Notes: generated by a model from the letters alone, not told the origin. A DNA stretch of 64,000 bases from Pseudoalteromonas luteoviolacea (GCF_021654285.1 NZ_JAKFZS010000004.1:236622-300621); one strand, 5' to 3'; positions 32,852 to 47,800 are shown, numbered from the stretch's first letter. Translations and numbers: made by a program.

Positions 32852-35800
32852 TTATTGAGAGGGGAGTTCAGCCTCTTGCCAAATAACTTGGTAGTGCAGG
32901 TCTTCTCGCCACTGTTTAAAGTAGGTGTTAAATAGCGCCTCCCAGTCATCTAATCCAACTTGGTATTGTTCGACCAGCGCTAAATAATTGTCTTTATCGT
33001 ACGGTGCCATGGGCATTAGGTACGCTTCAAACAAATATTCATCATATCCTGGGCGCTGCGTGAGTAAGCCATCCATAATGACTTGGGTATTCCCCTCCGT
33101 TGCGTGTTCGATATAGTGTTTGCATGATTCAATAAACGCATGCTTTTCACCTTGCTCAAAGCGCAAGCCTTGGCTTTTTGCCATGTCGTAAAACTGCGTG
33201 ACAGGCAATGGTGTTTTGTTTGCCACATGAAAGACCGTATTGCGTTTTTGCTCATCATTCATGCCAAGTACGATGGCGGCAGCGGCTTTATCAACCGGAA
33301 TAATATCCAGTAAATACGGAACCTCTGCGGGCTGAACAGGCGTTCGCATCATCATTTTTAAAATTCGATGGAAAATATCATCGGTGTTGCCAATGCCAGT
33401 TTGTGACGACCCTGAAATTTGCGCAAAGCGATAAATGGTGTAGGGCACACCGCATTCTGAAGCTTGGCGGATATTCTCCTCTTGCACCCATTTAGATTGA
33501 CCGTAGCCACTGCAAATGAGCTCAGCATCAGTGACGTCGATAAAGTCTTCGATGGGGTTCACAGAAAAATGCGAATTTTTGACTTGTGTACTGGCGGTTG
33601 TGCTCGAGACAAAGTGCATCATTTTGAGCGACTGCGTGGTGGCCATTTGTAAAAGCTGATTGGTGCCCGCCACAGACTTTTTAAATGCAAAATAAGGCTG
33701 AATATGATTCACGTAAGAAGCCGTGTGTACTATGTGCTGCACATGTTCGCACAAGCTTTGCCAATCTTTATCAGACAAACCAAGCTGTGGTTTTTCCATA
33801 TCTCCAAGCATGGGCTCGATGCGGCTCATATCAGGGGAGAGCTGGTAGCTTTTGGCTGAGTGCACAATACGTTGCTTGGCCTCATTTAATGAACTTACTC
33901 TGACAATGCAGTAGATGGTGGCATCTGTCTCATCCATTAATTGCTGAAGAATATGGCTGCCTAAAAAGCCCGTTGCGCCAGTGAGTAGCACTGATTTTAC
34001 GTCGCCTTCATAGGCTTTTGTTAGCCCAGTAGTATTAGCTGTTGGGGTGAAGCCCGCATCTAAAATAAAGTCAGGCTTTTGCTGGCTTTCTTCACTTTGG
34101 CTATCTGTGTGCTGCGTAGCATAGAGCTTTTCAATGTCTTCGATGAATGCCGCTATGGTATTCATGTTTTTAAACGCATCTGCTTGTAGCTCAATATTAA
34201 GCTGCTCTTTTAATTGCTGAAAGGTTTTCAGTAAACAGATGGAATCAAAGCCATATTCGTATAGGTCGCAATCTAGGTCTAACTCATCTGCTGCTATACC
34301 AATCACATTACTGACAATTTGGATCACTGCACCTCGTATATCAGCGCTGTTCACTACTTCAATCTGTGAACCTGATAAGTGTGTGACCGTGTCAGCGGGC
34401 GCAACCTCGCGGCTCATTAAGCGCACGGTATTTTGATAGATTTTATCAGGCGATGTGCTCAGTAAAGCGCCCATATTTGTGACTTCGCTGTTCAACAAGT
34501 GTTGCATTAAGCTAAACGCCTTAGGCATGGTGATAAGCTGATAGCCTTTTTTCTCGGCAAAGCCATTTTCAATGCTTTTAATAGGGTCGTCCGAATGCCA
34601 GTACCCCCAATTTATGGCCAGTGATTTACCATGCCTTTCACCTGCCAGTACTTGTTGTTGACGGGCGTGGGCAAATGCGTTTTGAAAGCCATTGCCGTAT
34701 GAATAGGATAGGTGATTTAAACTGCCAAATACCGCCATGGATGAGAACATCACAAACAAATCAAGGTCGGTATGTGCAAATACCTTGTCCAGATTGATTG
34801 AGCCTTGCACTTTGACTTGCATCGCTTGTTCAAAGTCAGCCCAGTTGTTTTCATCTTCTTTAAAGGCGGTGCCTAAATGCAGTATGCCATTTAACGGCAA
34901 GTTGTGTTCATCCATGTACTTATGAACTTCCTCAAGGCTTTGCTCGCAAGCGACATCTGCGCTCAAGTAATGGACCTGACTTTGGCGACCACATGCTTTG
35001 AGTTGATTGAGCGAGTCAAGACATTGCGCCTCTTTGCGTCTGCCAAGCAAGATAAGGGTGGCGTTAAATTGCGTCAATAATTGCTCGCACAGTGCCATGC
35101 CTAGTTCGCCCAGTGCGCCAGCAATCAAATACACACCTTGTTGCTTAAAGTTGTTTGCACAGAGCGCAGAGTTATTTGCAGGTAAAGAAGCTTTGTTCAG
35201 TGCTAAGCCAAAGCGAGATTGGTCTTGATACTTCACTTGGTTAGGTTGAGTGGCATCGCTGTTTAAGCTTGTGCAAACCAGCTCTTGCAGTAATTTGTCA
35301 GCCCAGTTTGAACAGTTATCAGCAAACTCAACCAGACTCCAAACATGGGCAGGGTTGCGCATGGTGTAGCTTCTGAGAAGTGCGCTGAGGTCGTCATAAC
35401 TGCTGTTAGTTTGGCTATTTGGCAAAGCGTAAAACATCTGCATCGCGTGTTTATCAAACTTGGCAATTGCCTGTATAAATTCGTACAGAGGCTTTATATT
35501 CGCAGGCTTTGTTTCTGCTTGCTCGGCAATGAAGTAAACAAAGCTAGGTAACGTATCTTGGTTAAATACAAAAGTTTCGAGCTCTGAAAAATGTACAATA
35601 TCCACGTCACAGCCGTTGAGCTTAGCACGCAGTGGCTCAGCGCTTTGCTTATCCTTTGCAACGATAAGCCCTTTTTTGTTGGCAAGCAGCGGTTGTAGCT
35701 GTGCTTGCCAATCTAGCGGGCAACTCAGTGGCATAGCTTGCCATTGATTCTCTAGCAGTAACCAAGGTGCGGCAGGCGGCTTTGTGTTTAAAAACGGTGT

Positions 35801-38800
35801 ACTTGGCAAGCTGACTTTTTGCACCGGTGTTTTATACAGCGCAGACCAATTGATTGTGTGACCTTCAAGCCAAAAGCGTAGTAGAGCCGCTGGATTGTGT
35901 GCAAGCTTTAATACATCGTTATCAGTAATCGCCTCAGCTTTTGTGCTTGGCACCTTTTTAATCATCAAAGTATTGCTTTCAAGCTCAACGCCGAGTTTTT
36001 GTTTTAAATCCGCAACAGAGGAAACAGTCCAGCCAGTGCGGTATTTATGCGCCGTTCTACCTATTTGCAGTGTATAAACGAGGGACTCGAAAGACACGGT
36101 CGGTTGCTGCTCAACAAAGGTATTGAGCGCCTTAACTTTTGCTTCTAGCGCCGATTGGCTAGCAGCCGAAAGCACGATGGCAGACTCAGTATCCGCTGCT
36201 GTGGCCTCGACGACAGGCTGTTTACTGTATTCCTCAAGTACGATATGGGCGTTTACGCCACTGATACCAAATGAGCTCACCCCAGCACGGCGTTGTTGCT
36301 CACTTTGCCAAGGAGTCATCTCTGTTTGTACTTTAAATGGTGAGTGCTCAAGGCCTAAGTATGGGTTGAGCTCACCTACATGGAGTGATGGCACTAAAGT
36401 TTGGTGTTTAAGTTGCAGCAGTACTTTGATCACCCCAGCAATACCTGCGGCAATTTCAAGGTGACCGATATTACTTTTCACTGAGCCCAGCGCACAGGTT
36501 TGCGCGTTATCTGTAGCCGTGCTGATTTTTTTATAGGCGGCCTTGAGTGCATCGAGCTCAACAGGGTCACCAAGTGAGGTGCCAGTACCATGGCACTCAA
36601 TGTAGCTGAGCGTGCTTGGGTCAACGCCCGCATCTTGCCAAGCTTTGTCCAAAAGTCGAGTTTGCGCTTTTGCATTGGGGACCGTAAAGCCTTGAGACTT
36701 GCCGCCGTGATTAATGGCGGAGCCTAAAATCGTCCCATAGATGTGATCTTTATCACGCTCTGATTCGCTTAGCTTTTTAATAAAGATCATGCCCACACCT
36801 TCGCCGCGCACAATACCATCGGCATTTGCCGAGAATGTACGACAACGCCCTGTGGGTGAGAGCGCGCCAATGTCATGCATGGCAATTGATGCACTTGGAG
36901 AGTCAATGACATTCACACCGCCCACGATGGCCTGATCACATTCACCATTTTGAATGGCTTGCACGGCTTTGTGGATGGCAACGAGAGAAGACGAGCAGGT
37001 AGTATCAACGCCTTCACTTGGGCCGTGCAAATCCAAGAAGTAGCTCATGCGATTTGGCGCATAGGCGGAGGAGGTGATTAAGCCCTCGTGATATCCAGCC
37101 TGACAGCCAATGAATAAACCAGTATTGGTGCCTGCTAAGGATTTTGGATCATAGCCAGCATCTTCAATACATTGCCAAACATGTGACATCAGCAAGCTTT
37201 CTTGGAGCTTAATGCGGTCACTTTCAGCTGGGGCAATATTGAAAAACAGCGGATCAAAGTGTTGGTTGCGCTCAAGGCGACCAAGCCAGTTAATGTCTTT
37301 TGGTAACGGTTGTTGTGAACGGGTATCAGTATTTTCACTTGCCCAGTCAAATTCAGTTACACAGTCTGTTTGATTGGCGAGGTTTTGCCAAAATGCATCA
37401 ATGTTATTTGCTTGTGGAAATTGTGCGCTGATCCCAATGATCGCAATGCGATCATCTGTTTCATCCGTCTGTTCAGTAACTTGGACCTTTTGAAGCTCAG
37501 TATGTTCTGAGTTGTTCCCAACCAATTTATCGCTATGTTCGTCCAAAATATGGGCCAAAATACTGTTTAAAGTAGAGTGCATAAACAGCACGCTCGGCGA
37601 CAATGTTAGGTGGTATTTGGTATTCACTTGATTGATAAAGGTGATAAAAGCGATAGAGTCTGCGCCAAAGTCACCTAAGTCTGTATCAGGGTCGAGCTCG
37701 TTGGCATCCACCCCTAAAAGGTCAGCGGCAATGCCGCTTAAGCCCGTTTTTAGCTCAGCAGTGAGTGTCTCGATATTGTCAAACAGGTGTGGATTGGGCG
37801 TACTGCTGGCATTGGTTGGCTGCGCCGTTTTCGTATATTCAACGAGCGTTTGAGGGTGTTGCAGCGCACTGTAAAATGCGTCAATGCCTGTGCGTGTTGG
37901 CATAGGTGTAAAACCAGTTTGTGCCAGCAGGTCTTTAAAATCAGGGTTGATCTTCATGCCGCCATCTTGCCAATACGGCCAGTCGATACTGGCGCTCATA
38001 CCTTGGCGTTCACCGCGTTGTTGCAGTCCACTGCGATAGTGCATATAGCTATCTAAGAAGGCATTGGCAGTGGCATAGTCGACTTGCGTCAAAGCACCAT
38101 TTACGCCACTTAGCCCCGCAAAACAGACAAAAAAGTCCAATGCCAAATCTTGAGTGGCTTCATCCAATGCAACCACGCCCGAAACTTTTGGGGCTAGTAC
38201 TTGCGAAAAGCTGTGCTTATCTTTTTTGCTTAAAAGCGTGTCTTTAACAATGCCTGCCGCGTGAATAACACCGCACAGCGAGCCATGTTTGGCAAGGATG
38301 TCACGAACCATCAAAAGCACATTCATTTTGTGTGAAACATCCACGCTTTGGTACTGCAATTGTGTATTTGATGTGCTCAGTGCCACTAACTGCTTTTGCA
38401 CTTCAGGATGGGTTTGCGGTTTACGACCTGTCACGACAATGGTTTTATTAAATGGCTGTGCACTGATCGCCTTGATAAAGTGCTGACCTATGCCACCAAA
38501 ACCACCTGTGATGAGGTAAACGCCATTTGCTTTAAACGGCATTTTTGGCTCAGTTGGTGTAATTGCTTGATAGGTTAATACTTCACGCTCACCCTTGGTG
38601 TAACGAACAAATTTATCATCAAAGCCACTTTGTTCGGCACGGAGTATCCTAGCAACTTCACTTTCTATTACTTCTGTGCCTATTACCAACAATTGGGTTT
38701 GCAGTGTTGTGTGCTCAAGGCTGGCTGTTTTTAATAGCGCATGGAAGCCAGTATAGAGGTTCGCTTGAGTATCGGCGGATGCAGTGTCGCCAATGACCAG

Positions 38801-41800
38801 TTGCAGTTTTATCTGCTTTTTGGCCTTTGCTAAGTGTTTGATAAGCTCAACCAGTTGAAAGCCATAGTCGGCAATTTTTTGCTCAATCGCGAAGTGTTCA
38901 GAGTGCAATGTATGTATTTGCGTATCTGGCAGTTCACTTAATTGCGTATGTGCAGTGCAGTCACATAAAACAAGGTGGTGTTCTGTATCAGCGGCAGTCG
39001 AATTAGCTTGGCCTGTTTTTTGGGCTTTTTTGACCCAAACAGGGGCTTTCAGCGTCATTTTAGCCTGTTCATCATCACCCACTTTAGGTACTTGCACGGT
39101 TTGTATATCGCCAAGACCAATGGTTTTAAGTGCAAATGGGTAAGTAGGCAAGCTGAGCTTTGGCAGCTTTGCACCTTGATAGATAAAGTCCCAGTTTGTG
39201 AAACCGGTTTCTACCCAATGGGCTAAGATCCCTTGATGATCTAAAATTCTTATCGCATTCTCTAAATCAATTGAGTGCGTTGGCTTAGTTGTGGCTGTTG
39301 GCACGTACGCGGCGAGTTTTGATTTCAGCTCAGTAATAGAACTGACCACAAACCCTGTGCGAATTGGCATCACCGTGCGGCCGATTTGCAAGGTAAAAGC
39401 CAGTCTTCTTAGATCTCGCTCAGTTAAGTTGTTAGCAGCTAAATAGTCATGTAGTTGCGCCACTTGTTTGTCTAATACCGCTTGCGTGTGTGCAGAGAGC
39501 ACAATGATGGCCGGTGTATTTATCAGCTGGCTTTCAAGCTCGTGATGCTCGATATTACAGGCTTCTTCCAACACGGCATGGGCGTTGGTGCCGCCAATAC
39601 CAAAAGAGCTCACAGCTGCGCGCCTTGGTAACAACGGCGTGTGCCAATCTTGTGTGCTATCGACCATATAAAAGGGAGAGTTTGCTAAATCTATGTGCGG
39701 ATTAACGTTATTGAAATGCAATGAGGCTGGCAGTTTTTTGTGATAAAGCGCCAACGACGTTTTAATTAAGCCAGTGAGGCCCGCCAACGTATCTGTGTGA
39801 CCAAGGTTAGATTTAACGGCGCCTAAACCGCAAAACTGTTTGTCGCCGCTATATTGCTGATAGACCTGCTGCAAAGATGAAAACTCAATGGGGTCGCCAA
39901 GGGCGGTGCCAGTACCATGGGCTTCCACATAACTGATAGAAGCAGGGGAGATGTCTGACGCTTTTAAAGTTTGCTCAATGACGTGCATTTGGCCTTTGGT
40001 GCCCGGAGCGAAAAAGCCCGCTTTGTCTTTGCCGTCGTTATTTACCTTGATACCACGAATGAGGCTGTAGATGTTATCAGCGTCATTGACTGCATCATCG
40101 GCGCGTTTTAATACAATCACAGAGACGCCGCTGCCACCAATCATACCGTCGGCTTGTTCATCAAATACCTTACAGCGTGCATCGCCTGCAAAGTTGAGTC
40201 CTTTTTCGTACTCATATCCAGTGTAACGTTGCGGGTAAAGGCAAGCTGCGCCGACAATGGCGTAATCAATCTCGCCAGCTTTTAGTGCGCTGCATGCCAA
40301 CGAGATGGCAGACATAGACGATGAGCAGTTTGAGTGCACAAACAAGCTTGGGCCAGTAAAACCAAGGTGATATGAAATAGTGGTTGGCAGTGTACCAGGT
40401 TGATTAATGGTCGAAGCCACATAGTCTTGAGCATTTAAAATAAACTGACCATCTTTAAACTTGTCTTGCAGGTTTAAATCTGGGTTATCCGCACCAGAGG
40501 ATGATACATACACGCCCGTATTTGGCATGTTTTCAGCGCAGTAGCCTGCATCTTCAATGGCTTTCCATGCATGTAGTAGCAATTGACGTTGCGAGTAGCT
40601 CATTGTTTTGGCGTTCTTTTCAGAGATATTGAAAAACTCTGGGTCAAATTGGTCTTGGCCCTCAACCCAAGAGTCGAGCCAGGTAATGTCGCCTTGCTCG
40701 GTAGACTCACTGAGTCGTTTGAGTAAGTCTTTTTCGTTGATCAAATTATGCCAAAACTCGGTGTGGTTCTGCGAATCAGGGTACTGGCAAGATAGGCCGA
40801 TCAGTGCGATATCTTGAGTGTGATTTTCTTGATTGTCAGAATTGCTATTAGCTGCATCGCTTGTTATCTCTTGGACAGGTGCTTGCGTATGCGCATTTTG
40901 TGCTTGGGCGATAAAGTCTGTCATCGCATCTATGGTGCTGGATTGAAAAATTTGCGTGAGCGGAAACTCAACATCTAACTGTGATTTAAACTTAGCAGTG
41001 AGCACATTGGCCAGCAGTGAATCACCGCCAGCTTCGAAAAATGGCACATTGGAGGCGATGTGCTCGACTTCTAAAACTTGCTGCCAAATTTGCGTCACCG
41101 CTGCTTTGAGCTCTGATTGCTCAGTCAGTTTAGGTGTTGCAGTGAGGGTGCTGGCGTTAGGTTTTGCGTCTAACATTGCAGTTTGTGACTGCACAAATGG
41201 TAACTGCTTCGACAATGCTTGCTTATCAATCTTACCGTTTGGAGTAATTGGGAAATGGGGCACCAATACGAAATAAGCAGGCACCATATATTCAGGTAAC
41301 TTGAACAGTAGATCGGCACGAATTTGCGCTGTAGACGGCGCGTCTGGGGCAATGATATACGCCACCAAAACTTGTCCACGTTGCTTTTGTGCGCTAGTCA
41401 CATAGGCGTCTGTGATGTAGCTCAGTGATTGTAGTGCATGTTGGACTTCGCCAAGTTCAATGCGGTGACCACGGATCTGAACTTGGTCGTCGGCTCGGCC
41501 CATGTATTCCAGTAAACCAGACTCATTGAAACGGGCTAAATCACCTGAGCGGTAAAGGCGTTTGCCGGTGCTGTGAGTAATAAAGCGCGTATCAGTCAGC
41601 GCGGGCTGATTGTGATAGCCTCGAGTCACGCCACAACCTGCGACAAAAATTTCACCAACTTGCCCTGCTTGAACTGGGTTGAATTGTTCATCTAACAACA
41701 ATACTTCGTAGCCGGGTAGGGCACGGCCTATGGTACTGCGCGCTTGTGCGCCATATACCATGCTCGCATCTATGGTGACTTCGGTCACATGCACAGTGGT

Positions 41801-44800
41801 TTCGGTGATGCCATACATGTTGACAAGCTCGGCGTGTGGCTGTGCTTGCTCAAACCAAGGAGCCAGTTTGCTCACATCGAGTGCTTCACCACCAAATATC
41901 ACTTTACGCAGTGCATTGTGTGGGCTTGCCAGCAATTTGTCCATCAGTGGGTAAAATGCCGATGGCGTTTGGTTTAAAATAGTCACTTGGTTATCGATGA
42001 CAAATTTGGCAAAACTCACGGATTCTTTGCGAGTAAGCTCATCGGGGATCAAAAGCTTGCCGCCGTGTAGTAGCGCACCCCAAATTTCCCAGACCGAAAA
42101 ATCAAAGGCATAAGAGTGGAACAAGCACCAAGTATCTTGCTCATTAAAACCAAATAACGATTGGGTGTTGTTAAATAAGCTGCACACATTGTGATGCTCA
42201 ACCAAAACGCCTTTTGGCTTGCCCGTTGAGCCCGATGTATAAATGATGTACGCCAAGCTGGATGCAGATGCGCGATTGATATTGGCAACCTGAACAGTAG
42301 TTGCAAGGGCGGATTGCAAGTTAATCACCTGATGATGCTGGTAGGCCCCTGCATGCTGCACTTCTGTGCCAAGCACCAAAATACTTGGTTTGGCGTCTTC
42401 TAAAATATGTTGAATGCGCGTCGCAGGTGAGTTGGGATCAAGGGGCACATAGGCTGCTCCTGATTTTAAAATCCCCAGGATCGCGACGATTAACTCAATA
42501 GAAGGTTTGGCACATAGCGCAATAAGGTTTTCAGTGCCTTGCTTAAATTCAGGGTGATTTAAGAGCGTGTTTGCAAATTGATTGGCTTTGTCGTTGAGTT
42601 GACGGTAATTGATTGACTGCATACCAAAGCAAACCGCAATGTGCTCTGGATGCATAGCGGCTTGTGCTTCAAATAAATCGACTAGGGTCGGTTGAGCCGC
42701 AGGCAGGGTTTTTAAGTTAGCAAAGACTGGTAAGCTGCCAAGTGCTTGCTCGCCTACAAACATTACGTCATCAATTAAAGCCGTATAGTCTTTAGCCAAT
42801 GCATCAATAATTGCTGAAGGGTAGACGGCTTCATCAAATTTAAACGCAACCTTAAAGCTGTGTGATAAAGGCGTGACTTCCAAGCTTAAATCTAGTTCAG
42901 GTTCTTGCACACAGTCAGGCCAAATGGCGTTCACCAAGTCTTGATTAGTCTCAATCCAATCTGGTTTTAAGAAATTATGGTAGGCAAACCCGATTTGGAA
43001 AATCGGATGGCTGTGCATCGCGCGTTTAGCACCCGTTGCGCGGACGATTTCAGCAAATGGATAGCCGCTGTGCTTTATAAGCTCGCCAAGCTGGTGTTGG
43101 TTTTGTAGAGCCAATTGCGAGAATGAGTGCACCTGATTGACAGAAGCCCTAAGTGGCAGCTGGTTTACAAACAAGCCTAATGAGTTGGCCATATCACTGG
43201 TTGGGCGGTGCAGCACTGGCACGCCCAAAGTGATGTCATCACGCTGCGTTTTAGCACTCAACAGGGTTTGAAACGCAGATAAGAAAAACGCGGCAGGGTT
43301 TATTTTATTGCTACTGCAAAATTGGTGAATACGCTGCACTTGGTTGCTATTTATCGCCAGTTCAAGTCGCTTTGCTTGCTTATTCGCACTTTGCTTTTCT
43401 TGCTTGCCAGCTAATGTCAGCTCAGACTCAACACCTTGCAACTGTGTTTGCCAATAGTGTGTTAGCTGTGTGCTTTGCTCGCTGTTAAGCATCTGCTTTT
43501 CCCACTCAAGGTAGGTGAAAAAGCCAGTATCTGGTTGAGCTTGCTCTAGCGGTTCATTGGCGACGAGAGCGTGGTAAGTTTGCCATAATTGTTCAAGCAA
43601 TAGGGTCGCAGAGACACCGTCAATGATAAGGTGATGGAATACTAAAACCACCACATCGAGCTGGCCGTTGACTTGCCAATGTGTTGCGCGCCACAGCAGC
43701 GGGCTGTGTGCTGAGTGTGATTGTGTCATCGCGAATGGCAGCTTGATGTCTGCTTGGATCAAATCAATCAAGGCTGATTTTGATGCCACTGGCGTGTGAT
43801 TTTGTACTAGTGTGGGTGTAAGCCCTGTGATTTGTTGCTGAGGCAAGCCTTCCACTTCAGCAAGCTGCACCGACAAAATGGGGTGTTTTTGGCTGAGCCA
43901 GTTAAGCGCAGCCTGCATGCAGTCCACATTCAAGTCATTGACTTCAAAAACCATTGGTACGTGGTAAGTGCTTAGTTGCGGGTTTTGCTTGTGCAGTAAC
44001 CACAGACCTTGCTGGGCTTTTGACAGTGGCATAGGCCCATGTAAATTTGCACTCGCTGGTGTGCTTTGAGCCAAAGGCTCATCCATTTGCGTTGGCAGTT
44101 GGTGCGCAGCCAAATAGTCGCATAACTCATTGATTGTGCTTATCTCAAAAAGCAGTGCGGGTGGTAAAGTTTCAATGTTCAAAAACGTATCAGACTCAAG
44201 CTGTTGCACCACTGACATCAGCATGATGGAGTCAAAGCCCATGTCTTTAAAATCAACCTCATCATCTAAGTCTTGTACATCGATTTTAGTGATGTCGGTA
44301 ATAATTGACTTAACGTGGTCACGGATCTGGGTGTGGCTTTTTCCACCCTCAACAGAGCCAGTGTTGAAGCTTTGAGTTGTGGTGCTAGGCCTGTGCCAAA
44401 GCTGTGTTAATTTGCTGGCATCGCCATATAAAAAACAGTGCTGAGTAGGGATGTTGTGCAAGGTGAAAATACGATAAAACGCGTCGATACCGACTTCATT
44501 CGGCATCACTTTAATGCCTTGAGATTGCAAAATAGACGTGGTTAATGAGTCAACCTGCATGCCGCCTTCTGACCATAATGGCCAGTTAATCGACAGGCTT
44601 AAACCGCTACGCATGCCTTGTGATACTTGCGTTTGACGAGCAGCCATAAAGCGGTCCATAAAGGCGTTAGCACAGGCATAATCTGCCTGTCCCATATTGC
44701 CAAATACACCCGCAATGGAAGAGAAGCAGACAAAAAAGTCTAAATCACATGTTTTACTTGCTTCATCTAAAGCGATTAAGCCCGCCACTTTTGGCGCAAA

Positions 44801-47800
44801 CACCTGTGCGACTTCTTGCGGTGTTTTATTGCTTATCAGTTGGTCTTTGATCACTCCTGCACTGTGAATTATGCCTGTGATACCACCATGCTTGGCTTTG
44901 AGGCTTGCAAACAGGGCGTTGACGTCATCATGATTGGCAATATCCAATGATACATAGCTCAATCTTGAAGGCTCGTATCCAAGTGCATCAAGGTGTGATT
45001 GAATCGCATCACTGTGTGCACGGCGGCCAACAAACACAATATGTGCTTGTTGAGTATGTTGGATGATTTCTTTGGCAAAGGTTTGGCCAAGCTGACCAAG
45101 GCCGCCAGTTATGACATACACACCATCTTCTTTCCAAGGCAAAGTGGTGGTGTCAACTTGCTGATAGGCTTGCAAGTCAAAGGTTAAAACTTGTCGCTGC
45201 CCTTGTTGGTAGCGTATGCAGGCGTCTTGTTTTTTTGCTTCATCCTCAACAAGGTGCTCAAAATTATTTGTATCATCAACGGCAATTAGCTGAGTCTCAA
45301 TATTGCTGTATTCGATGGCGGCTGTTTTCAGTACACCATTGAGTGCAGATAAAAGTGAGGTTTGGTCCTTCACCACAACTTGAACAAGTAACTTGCTCGG
45401 CGTCTTTTTGGTGATGGTGCCTTGCTGCAGTTCGAGCTGCTTAAAATAGCCGATAAGTCCATTTGTATAGGCTTCTAATTGCGCTTGAGTTTCAGTGGCC
45501 GTGCAGCTAAGACGCGTGCTTGATACCGAGTATATTTCCGGTAAGTTGTCACCAAGCAGTACAACTTGACGATGATATGTTGCAGGCTCAGTAGAAGTTA
45601 ACGGCTTTTCCGCCCAGTTTGCACTGTAATGGAGCAGTGCCGATGGTGCATTAAGTGCCTGTTTGATTGGTAGCTGTGGAATAGGTTCAAAAGCTTGTGT
45701 GCTTTGCACGTTTTCGCTTGGACCATTAAAGTCGAGCGCAGCACTTGACTCGCATTTTTCAACGGATTTATGTGTACTTTTCTCTGGTAGCCAAAATGAC
45801 GTTTTAGCAAACGGATAAGTGGGTAAGCGCAATAGCGCTGGCGTTTGCTGTGTGTACAATAAAGGCCAATCGATGTCAGCACCAACAACCCAAAGCGCCA
45901 GCAACTTGTTTAAGTCGCCTTGCTCTATCCAACGCATAAAGTCACTGCTATCAAGTGCGCTTAAAATCTCTTTACCTTGTTTGACTTCCCCTTGCTTGTA
46001 GTGACCACGTGCCTTGTTTGTAAATTGCGTCAGGCCATCTTGCACATCTGCAATAGTGCTTGCGGTAAATGCCATGCGATGGTCCATCTCTTCACGGGCG
46101 CTTTGTAGCGTGAAGGCAAGGTTAGTCAGGGCGCTGTCTTGTAGGTTTTTACGTGTCAGCCACGACTTCAAGGCATGCGCTTTGTCATTGAGTGACTCTT
46201 TGCTTTTGGCACTGAGGGTGATGATCACAGGTTGCGTAGTCGTGCTTTGCTGCTTGATTGATTGAGGCTGATATTCCTCAAGTACAACATGGGCGTTGGT
46301 GCCACTAAAACCGAAGGAGCTCACCGCTGCCCGGCGTTTTTGCCCGTTGTTACTTTGCCATGCGATGGCTTCTTGGTTGACAAAAAATGGCGTGTTATGC
46401 CAATTGATGTGACTGTTGCCTTGCTCATAGTGAAGCGAGGCAGGAATTGTGCGGTGCTTCATGGCAAGTAGTGTTTTGATCACCCCAGCTACGCCTGCTG
46501 CGGTCAGGCAGTGGCCGATGTTGGTTTTGACCGAGCCCAGCGCACAAAACTCGTTGCTGTCGGTGTGGGCTCTAAATGCGCGGGTCAGCGCTTGAAACTC
46601 GATGGGGTCGCCCAGCTTTGTGCCTGTACCATGGGCTTCTATCATTTGAATTGAGTCGGGTGCAATGTCAAAGCGTGCGTAAATATCGCGGTGCAATTGC
46701 TCTTGTGATAAAGAACTTGGCGCGGTGATCCCGCTGGTGGTGCCATCTTGATTGGTGGCAGAGCCTAGGATCACACCGTAAATGTGGTCGCCATCGCGCT
46801 CGGCGTCTTCAAGCTTTTTCAGTACAAGCACACCTGCGCCTTCGCCGGGCACAAAGCCATTGGCGCGATCGTCAAAGGTATAGCAGGTACCATCTGGGCT
46901 AAGCATGCCCGCTTTACCCGCATGGATGGAAAATTTAGGCGTGCATAAAGTAGCAACACCGCCGACAAGGGCGCTGCTGATCTCATTGTTGTTTAAAGCT
47001 TGGCACGCACTGTGAAGGGCAACCAAAGAGGAAGAACACGCTGTGTCTATGGCAAGGGCAGGGCCTTTTAAATTTAAAAAGTAAGAGACACGAGCGGGTA
47101 TAACCGATCCTGCATTGCCCCAAAACACTTGTGCGGGCGCATCTTCTTCGGCCAAGCCTGCATAATCACTTTGCGCGCAGCCCAAGTATACGCCGACATT
47201 TTGGCCTGCGACTTTGGTGATCATATTGGCATCTTCTAATGCTTTATACGCTTCTTGCAAAAAGAGTCTTTGCTGTGGGTCTATATACATGGCTTCTTGC
47301 GGTGTAATTGAGAAAAAGGGCGCATCAAACAGACTGATGTCATTCAGCAAGCTGGCGTATTTGCTCCAGCTTTGCTGATTGGCACTAAGGCGTGATAAAT
47401 CCCATCGCGTTTGTGCTTTGACTGAGGTGCATTTTTCCGCCAGCATGGTCCAAAACTCTTCGAGGTTGTCTGCATCACCAAATTGACCGCTCATGCCCAC
47501 AATGGCGATTTTGCCACTGTGAACAGGTGCTTGTGTTGTTAAGTTTTCTTGCTCTGCTTGCACTACTTTGTTGTGTGAGCCGTGCGTGCGCAAGTTGTGC
47601 GTGCTATCAGGGCTTGGCTGCGCTTCAACCGCTTGTTCAGATGCGTTGCTGTCGCTTTGTGCTGGCATTACCGCTAAAACCTGCTCTTTATGCTCTGCGA
47701 TGATATAAGCACTCAGTGTGTCAATTGACGGGTAGTCAAACAGCAAGGTCGCTGGCAAATTTACGTTAAACTTGGCATTGATCTCATCCAGCATTTGAAT

